Source: JAPLYB01 sp964481435
Lineage (GTDB): Archaea; Nanobdellota; Nanobdellia; Pacearchaeales; UBA284
Assembly (NCBI GenBank): GCA_964481435.1
Contig: CAYZTH010000020.1
Location: forward strand, 1 to 16,523
Direction of reading: 5' to 3'
Length of the DNA: 16,523 nucleotides
Every line of letters begins with the position of its first letter. Position 1 is the first letter of the stretch. Under the pieces are notes generated by a model that was not told the origin of the DNA, did no database searches, and saw nothing but the letters and a program-made list of their open reading frames with translations. Below are positions 10,127-15,776 of the stretch, piece by piece. The translations under genes were made by a program, and so were the position numbers.

Positions 10127-11016
10127 AAAGAGAAGAAGAACGAAAGATTTTATTATTTAGATTTTTATTTGGAATACTGATTATTATGTCTTTATTCTTT
10201 TCTCTTAATTTTTCTCAAGCATATTCAAATGAATCAATTGAAGCTAAGGTCTGCTTGAATGAATCCCTGCAGATTATGCAGGATATGCATGATGCGGGTT
10301 TTAATACTCTCATGGCAAATGATACTTATTACTTAGCTGAACAGATTTATTTTGCCCAGCTTGTGGCCGAGGATAAAAAACAAGTCGGGGAGTATGGTAT
10401 TATTCTTGGGAAGTGCAAAGAAATTAAGGATATAAAAATTAAAGCATTTCAAAATAGAGATGAGCTGAGGGTTCTTGAGGAAAGGATAAATGAGACATCA
10501 AAGAATAAAGACGTTAATTTGACCGGGGTTTTAGAATCTTTCGGAACAGCAAAGCAAGAGTTTTATGATGAGAGATATGGGCAGTCTCTTATTTTGATTG
10601 AGGAGACTTATCAAAAAATCAGTGAAGCGGAGTCAAATGCTGCGCAGTCAAAAGTTTTCTACATAGCTGCCTCAAAAACATTAGGAAACTTTTTTATAAA
10701 AAACTGGTGGATCATCCTAAGTGTGATTGCTGTTCTTTTAGTTATTTATCTTATTACCAAGAGTAGAATCGAGAAATTCTTGATAAAAAGAAGAATCAAG
10801 AAACTTGGGCTTGAAGAAAAGGTCTTGAAGGAACTTATTGCTAAGACACAAAAGGATTATTTTGAAAAAGGGATAATCAGCGAGGGCAATTATAATATAA
10901 AGATAAAGAAGTTTTCTGAGCTCATAAGGGACATCCATAGAGAGGTTCCCCTGCTTAGGGAAGAACTTGAGAAAAGAGAAGCAAGGGTGGAAGATGAAGG
11001 GAAGGATAAAAAGTGA
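10123..11016 (+). CDS. Miniature paralogue of the surface-protein anchor: signal segment, helical ectodomain, TM, cytosolic hairpin
   Basis: Residues about 9-33 form a hydrophobic signal peptide or anchor. Residues 35-190 are helical and outside the cell, with sequons at N36, N46, N66, N123 and N132 and two Cys (C44, C98) that could pair. The transmembrane segment is about 195-212 (starting KNWWIIL, compare KNWLALL in the two larger proteins). The cytosolic tail 213-297 is basic and helical, with one hairpin (KTQKDYFEKGIISEGNYNIK) matching the paired hairpins of the upstream proteins. The order of parts matches the last 330 or so residues of the upstream protein, with the Ig-like, Cys and Gly-linker parts missing. 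The start is well supported by the Shine-Dalgarno sequence GAGGTGA at 10113-10119 and an ATGA overlap with the upstream stop, which implies translational coupling. It may be a partner that assembles with the large proteins through the shared tail; that is inference. Confidence 0.82.
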   Translation: MKREEERKILLFRFLFGILIIMSLFFSLNFSQAYSNESIEAKVCLNESLQIMQDMHDAGFNTLMANDTYYLAEQIYFAQLVAEDKKQVGEYGIILGKCKEIKDIKIKAFQNRDELRVLEERINETSKNKDVNLTGVLESFGTAKQEFYDERYGQSLILIEETYQKISEAESNAAQSKVFYIAASKTLGNFFIKNWWIILSVIAVLLVIYLITKSRIEKFLIKRRIKKLGLEEKVLKELIAKTQKDYFEKGIISEGNYNIKIKKFSELIRDIHREVPLLREELEKREARVEDEGKDKK

Positions 11017-11025
11017 AAGGGGTTT

Positions 11026-11054
11026 GAAGATATAATCTTCCTTCTAAGTTTTTT
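11026..11054 (+). terminator. Probable terminator of the surface-protein operon
   Basis: A short perfect inverted repeat, GAAGAT-ATA-ATCTTC (11026-11040), is followed by six T at 11049-11054. It lies ten bases after the stop of the last surface gene and before the convergent ATPase gene. Archaeal termination depends mainly on the T-run; the hairpin is only six base pairs. Confidence 0.5.
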
Positions 11055-11109
11055 ATGTACTTTATTTAACAATAATGCGTTTTGTAAGTGGGACTTGTAG
11101 AATGAAGCA

Positions 11110-11988
11110 TCAAGTTAGGATATGACCGTCTTTGTCTTTAAGTTCTTTATTTGGATATACCACAAGGCCTTTTTTTTGTATTTCCATCTTGACTATTTTT
11201 TTATCTATTTTTTCTCCACGCATTTTCAGAACTTCAATTGCTCCGCCTCTTCTTCCATTTTTGTAGATGACGTTGTAGATAATCACGATCCCATCAGATA
11301 AGAAACTAACTGCCTCGCCTTTTTCAACATAGACTGCGCCGACATGTGTTGGATTGCTGACCTCTCTTATCAAGAAAGAGGTTATATCTGATTTTTCAAG
11401 ATATCTAAATAATTGCTCCATGTATATCCTGAACCTGGTATCTTCCCCGGAAAATGCAGAGGCTATAGATGAGAGAGAATCGATGCACACAATATCTGGT
11501 TGAAAGTCTTGTGGAAAGAATACGGGTTGGATGTCTATTAAGAGTTCTTTTTTTGCTTCTGATAATAAAGCTTCAACACTTCTTGCTATGTCTAGAGCAC
11601 TGAATCTTTTGATTCTAAGTACGCCTTTTTTTTCGAGTGATTCTGGATGCCATCCAAATGCACGCATGTGGCTTTTTAATCTAACTTCTGGTTCTTCAAA
11701 AGACATGTATAAGACTTTTTTGCCTTTTTCACAGAGATTGTGGGCGATTTGCATGCAGAAGTTTGTTTTTCCTGAGCCAGGACCTCCTTCGATTAAAACA
11801 CTGTTTCCTTTTGGAATTCCATGTTCGAATAGTTTATCGAAGCCAGAAATATAAGTCTTTAGGTATTCTTGTGGAATTTCTTTTTCCTTTTTTCTAGTGA
11901 GTACTATCTTTTGTTTTTTTTTCAAGAATCTTGGTCTTGGAACTACGAGCTTTTTAGCTTTGTTAGAGCTTTTCAACCTCTTTTTCAT
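11110..11988 (-). CDS. KaiC-like RecA-superfamily ATPase, single domain
   Basis: ATP-binding protein of the RecA/KaiC family, cytosolic. A Lys/Arg-rich tail (residues 1-37) precedes the fold. Walker A is GGPGSGKT at 68-75, the paired acidic residues of KaiC-type enzymes are E98-E99 (SFEEP), and Walker B ends at D160 (PDIVCIDSLSS). The C-terminal half has the usual KaiC-like strands (GIVIIYN, EVLKMRG). At 292 residues it is a single-domain form, not the double-domain cyanobacterial clock protein; archaeal genomes carry many such proteins of unknown role, some in signalling or linked to archaellum-type systems. No archaellum genes are visible here. The start is supported by a TATA-like box about 26 bases upstream, implying a leaderless message. 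The gene converges with the surface operon and diverges from ndk. A RadB- or FlaH-like role cannot be excluded but no specific motif supports it. Confidence 0.85.
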   Translation of the reverse strand: MKKRLKSSNKAKKLVVPRPRFLKKKQKIVLTRKKEKEIPQEYLKTYISGFDKLFEHGIPKGNSVLIEGGPGSGKTNFCMQIAHNLCEKGKKVLYMSFEEPEVRLKSHMRAFGWHPESLEKKGVLRIKRFSALDIARSVEALLSEAKKELLIDIQPVFFPQDFQPDIVCIDSLSSIASAFSGEDTRFRIYMEQLFRYLEKSDITSFLIREVSNPTHVGAVYVEKGEAVSFLSDGIVIIYNVIYKNGRRGGAIEVLKMRGEKIDKKIVKMEIQKKGLVVYPNKELKDKDGHILT

Positions 11989-12009
11989 ATAATAATATAG
12001 ATAAAACTG

Positions 12010-12018
12010 TTTTTAAAT
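12010..12018 (-). promoter_or_regulatory. TATA-like box of the KaiC-like gene
   Basis: Read on the minus strand, ATTTAAAAA is centred about 26 bases before the ATG at 11988, the spacing expected if transcription starts at the start codon. A second AT box (TTATAAAAA, about 12020-12028) lies ten bases further up and would give a short leader instead. Confidence 0.5.
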
Positions 12019-12050
12019 GTTTTTATAACTAAGGGGTTTTTATGCAAAGA

Positions 12051-12057
12051 TTTAAAA
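12051..12057 (+). promoter_or_regulatory. TATA-like box of ndk
   Basis: TTTAAAA preceded by the purine-rich CAAAGA (a BRE-like context) is centred about 25 bases before the ATG at 12079, and no Shine-Dalgarno sequence lies between, so a leaderless transcript is likely. It shares the 90-base divergent region with the promoter of the KaiC-like gene. Confidence 0.55.
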
Positions 12058-12078
12058 CCCAAAATTTCTATAAACCCT

Positions 12079-12576
12079 ATGGTAATGCAAAGAACATTAG
12101 TATTAATTAAGCCAGATGGTGTCCAAAGAGCACTTGTCGGAAAGATAATCAGCAGATTTGAAGATGCTGGTCTGAAGATAATTGCGATGAAAATGGGCTG
12201 GATTGACAAGGACTTCGCTGAAAGGCACTATCACGATATTAAAGAGAGATATGATAAGAGGATTCTTGATAATCTTGTGAGGTATATAAGAGAGGGGCCT
12301 GTTGTCGCAATGGTCCTTGAGGGTGTTGAGGTCATATCTGTTGTGAAGAAGATAGTAGGGGCAACATATCCTAATGAGGCAGTTCCTGGGTCAATAAGGG
12401 GAGACTTTGCTCACATGTCCAAGGCCCATGCAAATGCTGATGATGGTAAGGTAGGAAACTTAATACATGCTTCTACAGAGAAAGACGCCGAGCATGAAAT
12501 CAATTTATGGTTCACAAAGAAAGAGATGCACACTTACAAGACAGTCAATGATTGGCATGCTTTGAATCTGAAATAA
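12079..12576 (+). CDS. ndk: Nucleoside diphosphate kinase
   Basis: Transfers the terminal phosphate from ATP to other nucleoside diphosphates through a phospho-histidine, in the cytosol. The family signature is complete: K11 (LIKPDGVQR), Y51, the PGSIRGDF segment with R107, N127 and catalytic H130 (NLIHAS). At 165 residues it is somewhat longer than the usual 130-155. About ten extra residues lie between GDF (108-110) and the catalytic strand, and there is a C-terminal tail after INLWF; I recall a subset of prokaryotic enzymes with such a long loop. The position usually Arg in the VVRR/GRVML segment appears to be K90, and the usual TNP is TYP (96-98). Start: the ATG at 12079 fits the TATA spacing; the ATG at 12085 is the alternative. 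It stands alone, transcribed away from the KaiC-like gene. Confidence 0.95.
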   Translation: MVMQRTLVLIKPDGVQRALVGKIISRFEDAGLKIIAMKMGWIDKDFAERHYHDIKERYDKRILDNLVRYIREGPVVAMVLEGVEVISVVKKIVGATYPNEAVPGSIRGDFAHMSKAHANADDGKVGNLIHASTEKDAEHEINLWFTKKEMHTYKTVNDWHALNLK

Positions 12577-12618
12577 AGTTTGAGGGTTAAGTTTTAATTT
12601 CTTAGATGGTTTGTTTAT

Positions 12619-12668
12619 CTTTTTCAGTGCCAAGAAAATAATGTTTATGGCACAACGTTGTGAAAAAG
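12619..12668. repeat. Long imperfect inverted repeat between convergent ndk and NUDIX genes
   Basis: CTTTTTCA-GTGCCA (12619-12632) pairs with TGGCAC (12648-12653) and TGAAAAAG (12661-12668), with a 15-base loop and a 7-base AACGTTG bulge. Within the right arm CACAACGTTGTG (12651-12662) is itself a perfect 12-base palindrome, so two alternative structures are possible. Lying between two converging stop codons, with T-runs on both strands (12620-12624 on plus; 12667-12663 on minus), it probably works as a bidirectional terminator. The rest of 12577-12692 holds nothing else that I recognise. Confidence 0.5.
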
Positions 12669-12692
12669 GATTAGAAATATTTGACTTACCTC

Positions 12693-13124
12693 TTACAAAT
12701 TATAGCAGACTTTTAGAACCGTGTCTTCGTCTTCTATTAGATTAAGATTTAGGGCATCTTCTGGTTTAATCCACTGAAACGCTTTGTTTTCTTCCATGTT
12801 CAACTTTAGCTCTGGAATTTTATCGAGCTTTAGAACTAGAACATGATAGACATAGTGATATTCTAGATACTGGACATAGAATACTTTTGAATATTTCCAA
12901 TCTTCTGGTTTTATTTTCAGGCCAAGCTCTTCTTCGACTTCTCTTGAGAGAGCTTCGTTTATAGATTCATTTTCATGAACTTTTCCAGCAGGCATGCCCC
13001 AAGTATTGCCTTGTGGTTTATGGTCTTGTCTATGAAGCATGAGAACTTTCTCTTCGTGTTCTAAAAAACAAGAGACAACATCAAATTTTTTCTTGAAATC
13101 TTCTGGAACCTCGTTTGATATCAT
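12693..13124 (-). CDS. NUDIX family hydrolase
   Basis: Hydrolyses a nucleoside diphosphate linked to another group; the substrate is not evident. The NUDIX box is complete: G47, E53, R61-E62, E65-E66, G68 (GX5EX7REUXEEXGU), which places the metal-binding glutamates correctly. The 143-residue length is normal for a single-domain member. Before the box lies the WGMPAGK stretch, and the N-terminal HRQDHKPQGNTWGMP is typical of MutT/8-oxo-dGTP or diadenosine-polyphosphate-type members, but that does not set specificity. The start ATG at 13124 is supported by GGTGAT (minus strand, 13133-13128) three bases upstream; the ATG at 13135 is in another frame and stops at once. It ends facing ndk and is preceded by its own TATA-like box, so it is probably a single-gene unit. 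A role in nucleotide-pool cleaning beside ndk is a guess. Confidence 0.92.
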   Translation of the reverse strand: MISNEVPEDFKKKFDVVSCFLEHEEKVLMLHRQDHKPQGNTWGMPAGKVHENESINEALSREVEEELGLKIKPEDWKYSKVFYVQYLEYHYVYHVLVLKLDKIPELKLNMEENKAFQWIKPEDALNLNLIEDEDTVLKVCYNL

Positions 13125-13127
13125 TTT

Positions 13128-13166
13128 ATCACCATTGAATATAGATATCTTTGGATTTAAAATAAT
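13128..13166 (-). promoter_or_regulatory. Promoter and ribosome site of the NUDIX gene
   Basis: On the minus strand an AT box (ATTATTTTAAAT, 13166-13155) is followed about 25 bases later by a predicted start near 13135 and by GGTGAT at 13133-13128, three bases before the ATG. The expected leader is only about 11 bases, enough to hold the Shine-Dalgarno. Unlike the neighbouring promoters this one is not leaderless. Confidence 0.5.
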
Positions 13167-13202
13167 TTGTGTGGTAAGTTGAATGATTTTTTAGTAGTTT
13201 TA

Positions 13203-13222
13203 GTGCTTAGGCACAATGTTGC
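13203..13222. repeat. Second copy of the GGCACAAYGTTG intergenic word, with a small hairpin
   Basis: GGCACAATGTTG at 13210-13221 differs at one base from GGCACAACGTTG at 12649-12660, in the same orientation. Both are preceded by AGTGC, which can pair with GGCAC; here the hairpin is GTGC-TTAG-GCAC. It lies between the proS stop and the NUDIX promoter. The remainder of 13125-13255 contains only that promoter. Confidence 0.4.
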
Positions 13223-13255
13223 AAAACCAAATGTTCTTACAAACATAATGATTAA

Positions 13256-14746
13256 TTAGTAGCTCTTAGCAATATAAACCACTTCAGTGGCTTTCTTGCC
13301 GCAGAAGGGACATTTTCCTTTTGCCTGTTCTTTCTTATCGTGTCTGACTCCTCTTACAAAAGCCCCGAGGTCTTTTTCAATTTCTTCTGCGCAGGGTGTA
13401 CCTTCTTTTCCTATTGAACAGAATTCAACTCTTGCTATTTTCTTATCTTTTAGGGCTTCTTCAACTTCTTTCTTTGATTTGCAATTGATTATTGTTTTTT
13501 CAATGAATTTGTCTGCTTTATCTTTTAGTCTTTTATCGAATAATTCGCCTTGTTTTTTTATTTCATCGAGCTTTCTTATCTTTATCTTTTGATTTTCGTC
13601 TCTTATATAGAGAGTATAGACTTTTGATTCTAGTTCGTGTTCTCCTATCTCTAGTCTTAGAGGAACCCCTTTCATCTCCCAGAAATAGAATTTATTTCCC
13701 GGAGAGGTGTCCTTTTCATCTACTTTTACTCTAATTCCAAGGGCCTTGATTTGTTCCTCTATTTTTCTGCATTCTTTTATTATTTTATCTTTTGTTTCTG
13801 TCCTGAAGATAGGAACAATAATAACTTGAGTTGGAGAGACCATGAAAGGAAGAACCAGACCTTTATTGTCTCCGTGTGTCGCAACTAAAGAAGCTAAAAT
13901 TCTTGACATGGCTGGGCCATAACAAGTTTGCCAAACATATTTGTCTTTTCCATCCTTGTCTTTGAATTTAATATTAAATGTTTTCGCAAAATCTTGACTT
14001 AAAAAGTGAGTTGAGGGTTGTTGAATGACTTTTCCATCTGAAGTAAAAGTATCTGAAGCAACTGTGTAAATTGCTCCTGGAAACATATCCCATGCTGGTC
14101 TTCTTAAAGGAAGGGAAGGAATTCCCAGTTTTTGATGCATAACTTTTTCAGTTGTATCAATATCTTCTAAAACTTGGGCTTCAGCTTCTTCTTTTGTTGC
14201 AAAACAATCATGTCCTTCAATCCAGTAAATTTCTCTTGATCTTATTAAAGGCCTGGTTGCTTTTGTTTCATATCTCCAAACCTGCGCTCTTTGATAAATT
14301 TTTAGAGGTAAATCATTATAACTTCGAATCCAGATAGAATACATAGGATACATTGCTGTTTCAGATGTTGGTCGCATAGCTAATTTTTCATCTAAAATTG
14401 TGTTTCCAGCTTGCGTAACCCAAAAAACTTCGGGTGTAAAGCCTTCAACATGCTCCGCTTCTTTCTTTAAGTTGGCTTCAGGAATTAAAGCAGGAAACCA
14501 GGCTGGCTCGTGACCTTTTTTTTGTAATTCTTCTTCAAATAAATCATACATAATTTCAATTGTTCTAACTGCCCAAGGCCTAAAGACAACAAAACCTTTT
14601 AGATTATATCTTAGGTCTACAAGCTCGGACTTTTCAACTATTTCAGAATACCATTGTGAGAATTCCTCTTCTTTGCTTTTGGAAAAAGTGATTTTCTCTT
14701 GTCTTGGCTTTTCTTGTTTTACTTCTTTTTTTATTTCTTTTGCCAT
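13256..14746 (-). CDS. proS: Prolyl-tRNA synthetase, archaeal/eukaryal type
   Basis: Charges tRNA-Pro with proline; cytosolic class II synthetase. Class II motif 1 lies near residues 55-90 (RPWAVRTIEIMYDLF), the proline-site TSET is 127-130, motif 2 carries R158 (QVWRYE) and R165 (TRPLIRSREIYWIEGHDCF region), and motif 3 carries R282 (GPAMSRILASLV) followed by THGD. The anticodon-binding domain follows from about 305. The C-terminal domain has four metal-binding Cys (C443, C452, C479, C482) and the protein ends in Tyr, the hallmark of the archaeal/eukaryal form; the bacterial editing insertion is absent. At 496 residues the length is normal. Where many relatives have LPPRVAP after motif 3, this one has LPFMVSP (299-305). 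The ATG at 14746 is three bases past the HEPN stop and has no clear Shine-Dalgarno, so translation probably depends on the upstream genes. No separate promoter is obvious. Confidence 0.97.
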   Translation of the reverse strand: MAKEIKKEVKQEKPRQEKITFSKSKEEEFSQWYSEIVEKSELVDLRYNLKGFVVFRPWAVRTIEIMYDLFEEELQKKGHEPAWFPALIPEANLKKEAEHVEGFTPEVFWVTQAGNTILDEKLAMRPTSETAMYPMYSIWIRSYNDLPLKIYQRAQVWRYETKATRPLIRSREIYWIEGHDCFATKEEAEAQVLEDIDTTEKVMHQKLGIPSLPLRRPAWDMFPGAIYTVASDTFTSDGKVIQQPSTHFLSQDFAKTFNIKFKDKDGKDKYVWQTCYGPAMSRILASLVATHGDNKGLVLPFMVSPTQVIIVPIFRTETKDKIIKECRKIEEQIKALGIRVKVDEKDTSPGNKFYFWEMKGVPLRLEIGEHELESKVYTLYIRDENQKIKIRKLDEIKKQGELFDKRLKDKADKFIEKTIINCKSKKEVEEALKDKKIARVEFCSIGKEGTPCAEEIEKDLGAFVRGVRHDKKEQAKGKCPFCGKKATEVVYIAKSY

Positions 14747-14749
14747 TTT

Positions 14750-15166
14750 TTATAAATTATTAAGATATTTGGCTTTTAAATGTTTAACTAATTCTATTAT
14801 CTCCGATACATTTTCCTTTACTTCTTCAGGTTTTATTGATTTTCCATAATAACGTATCCCATTCCTTATTTTTCTCAGTCTATCAAATTTTTGTGAGGCA
14901 ATCGGTTCATTTTTTATTTTCAAAAATTCGGTGAATGCTTCATGTGAATATATCTTATATCCCTCTAAAGAAGACATGGCTTCAAGAATGCTTCTTAAAA
15001 TATCATAGTAGCCAGTCATGACATTCCTGGAAGAGAGTTCATCTATCTTAACTTTTTTAAGGAATTCATAATCTCTTTCTGAAAAAAGGATTAAAGATTT
15101 TATTAGAGCAATATCTCTTGAACTTCTTTTTACAAGTCCTTTCTTAATAAATTCTTCAAAGGTCAT
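14750..15166 (-). CDS. HEPN-domain protein paired with a nucleotidyltransferase
   Basis: All-helical protein of 138 residues matching archaeal HEPN partners of minimal nucleotidyltransferases. The HEPN signature region is RKIRNGIRYYGKSI (98-111): R101-N102 are present, but the His of the usual RX4-6H ribonuclease motif is replaced by Tyr (Y106/Y107). This points either to an inactive or scaffold-like member or to the non-toxic branch of the family. The gene begins inside the stop of the nucleotidyltransferase gene (ATGA overlap) with GGAG eight bases upstream of its ATG, so the two are translated together. Its stop is three bases before the proS ATG. By family knowledge, HEPN proteins form a complex with their nucleotidyltransferase, which may add nucleotides to the HEPN; whether that happens here is unknown. 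Confidence 0.78.
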   Translation of the reverse strand: MTFEEFIKKGLVKRSSRDIALIKSLILFSERDYEFLKKVKIDELSSRNVMTGYYDILRSILEAMSSLEGYKIYSHEAFTEFLKIKNEPIASQKFDRLRKIRNGIRYYGKSIKPEEVKENVSEIIELVKHLKAKYLNNL

Positions 15167-15702
15167 TTAAACATCTCCAAATATCCTTCAAGAATAATGC
15201 CGTTTATGACGCTGTTTAATAATGGTTCTTTTTTTTGTTTCATTTTCTCAATGTCTTGGTTTGAATGCATGAAAAGTTGGATTTCATGCCCTAATTTCTT
15301 TTCAAATTCTTTCAAATCCAAGTCTTTTTTGGTTTGTGTTACAATGAAAAGGTCAATATCACTTCTCTTGATGTTTTCAGACTTTGCGAAACTTCCGAAC
15401 AAGATGATTGCTTGTGGATGATTTAACTCTTCATTTAAATAATATAAAATACCGGATTCTTTTATTTTTTTTATGTTATAGAAAAGTTTGGAATCTTTAA
15501 ATTGGCAACTAGTTGGATTTGCCTTGAAAAGGAGATGATTCAGCCTTCTTTCCGAGGCGAGAATTCCTTCTTTTTTTAGCTCATTTAGATACTTTGAGAT
15601 TGTTGTCGGAGATTTTTTACGTAGCTTAGCTAATTCTCTGACATGAAACTCTCTTTCAGGTTCTTCAAAAAAATATTCTAAAATCTTATCTTTTTCATCC
15701 AT
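15163..15702 (-). CDS. Winged-helix DNA-binding nucleotidyltransferase (MNT-like)
   Basis: Two-domain protein of 179 residues. Residues about 3-60 form a winged helix (REFHVRELAKLRKKSPTTISKYLNELKKEGIL), and about 96-179 a minimal nucleotidyltransferase with GSFAKSENIKRSDIDL (G103, S104, D115, D117). The usual third acidic ligand is less clear: the matching strand reads HEIQLF (E140 to F144). The start chosen is the ATG at 15702; the frame extends to a TTG at 15714, but that adds only four residues and lies inside a repeat that looks like an operator. It is the antitoxin-type partner of the following HEPN protein in MNT/HEPN modules, or a regulator in its own right. Having the DNA-binding domain in the same chain, with direct repeats at its own promoter, makes self-repression likely. 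Confidence 0.82.
   Translation of the reverse strand: MDEKDKILEYFFEEPEREFHVRELAKLRKKSPTTISKYLNELKKEGILASERRLNHLLFKANPTSCQFKDSKLFYNIKKIKESGILYYLNEELNHPQAIILFGSFAKSENIKRSDIDLFIVTQTKKDLDLKEFEKKLGHEIQLFMHSNQDIEKMKQKKEPLLNSVINGIILEGYLEMFK
15175..15178 (-). promoter_or_regulatory. Shine-Dalgarno site of the HEPN gene
   Basis: On the minus strand GGAG lies eight bases before the ATG at 15166, inside the last codons of the nucleotidyltransferase gene, and supports that start and coupled translation. Confidence 0.6.
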
Positions 15703-15710
15703 TTTTGTAT

Positions 15711-15750
15711 ACAATTGTCCAATTAAGTGAACAATTGTCCATTTAAATAT
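15711..15750 (-). promoter_or_regulatory. Promoter of the NTase-HEPN-proS trio with two operator-like direct repeats
   Basis: On the minus strand a TATA-like ATATTTAAAT (15750-15741), preceded by the purine-rich CCAAAAG, predicts a start near 15720. Two plus-strand direct repeats, ACAATTGTCCAATTAA (15711-15726) and ACAATTGTCCATTTAA (15731-15746), differ at one base; each contains the perfect palindrome ACAATTGT. They are 20 bases apart, about two helical turns, one overlapping the TATA box and the other the predicted start site. A winged-helix dimer bound here would block transcription factor access. Confidence 0.65.
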
Positions 15751-15776
15751 CTTTTGGTTAGAATTTTTAAATTATT

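Noticed and set aside
11531..11854. 107-residue plus-strand frame inside the KaiC-like gene
   Set aside because: Antisense to a gene with intact Walker motifs; no ribosome site or recognisable domain.
12619..12668. Small RNA gene or riboswitch at the inverted repeat
   Set aside because: No box C/D motifs, no conserved aptamer pattern, and it lies between two converging stops, where a terminator is the simpler reading.
13287..13592. 101-residue plus-strand frame opposite proS
   Set aside because: Antisense shadow of the C-terminal zinc domain of ProRS.
14747..14765. TATAAA-like sequence just before proS as a promoter
   Set aside because: It lies about five bases before the ATG, so a start 25 bases downstream would fall inside the gene, and no suitable internal start codon follows closely.
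15703..15714. Longer nucleotidyltransferase starting at TTG 15714
   Set aside because: Adds only four residues and lies within the operator-like repeat; the ATG at 15702 is the better start, though a near-leaderless TTG start is not excluded.
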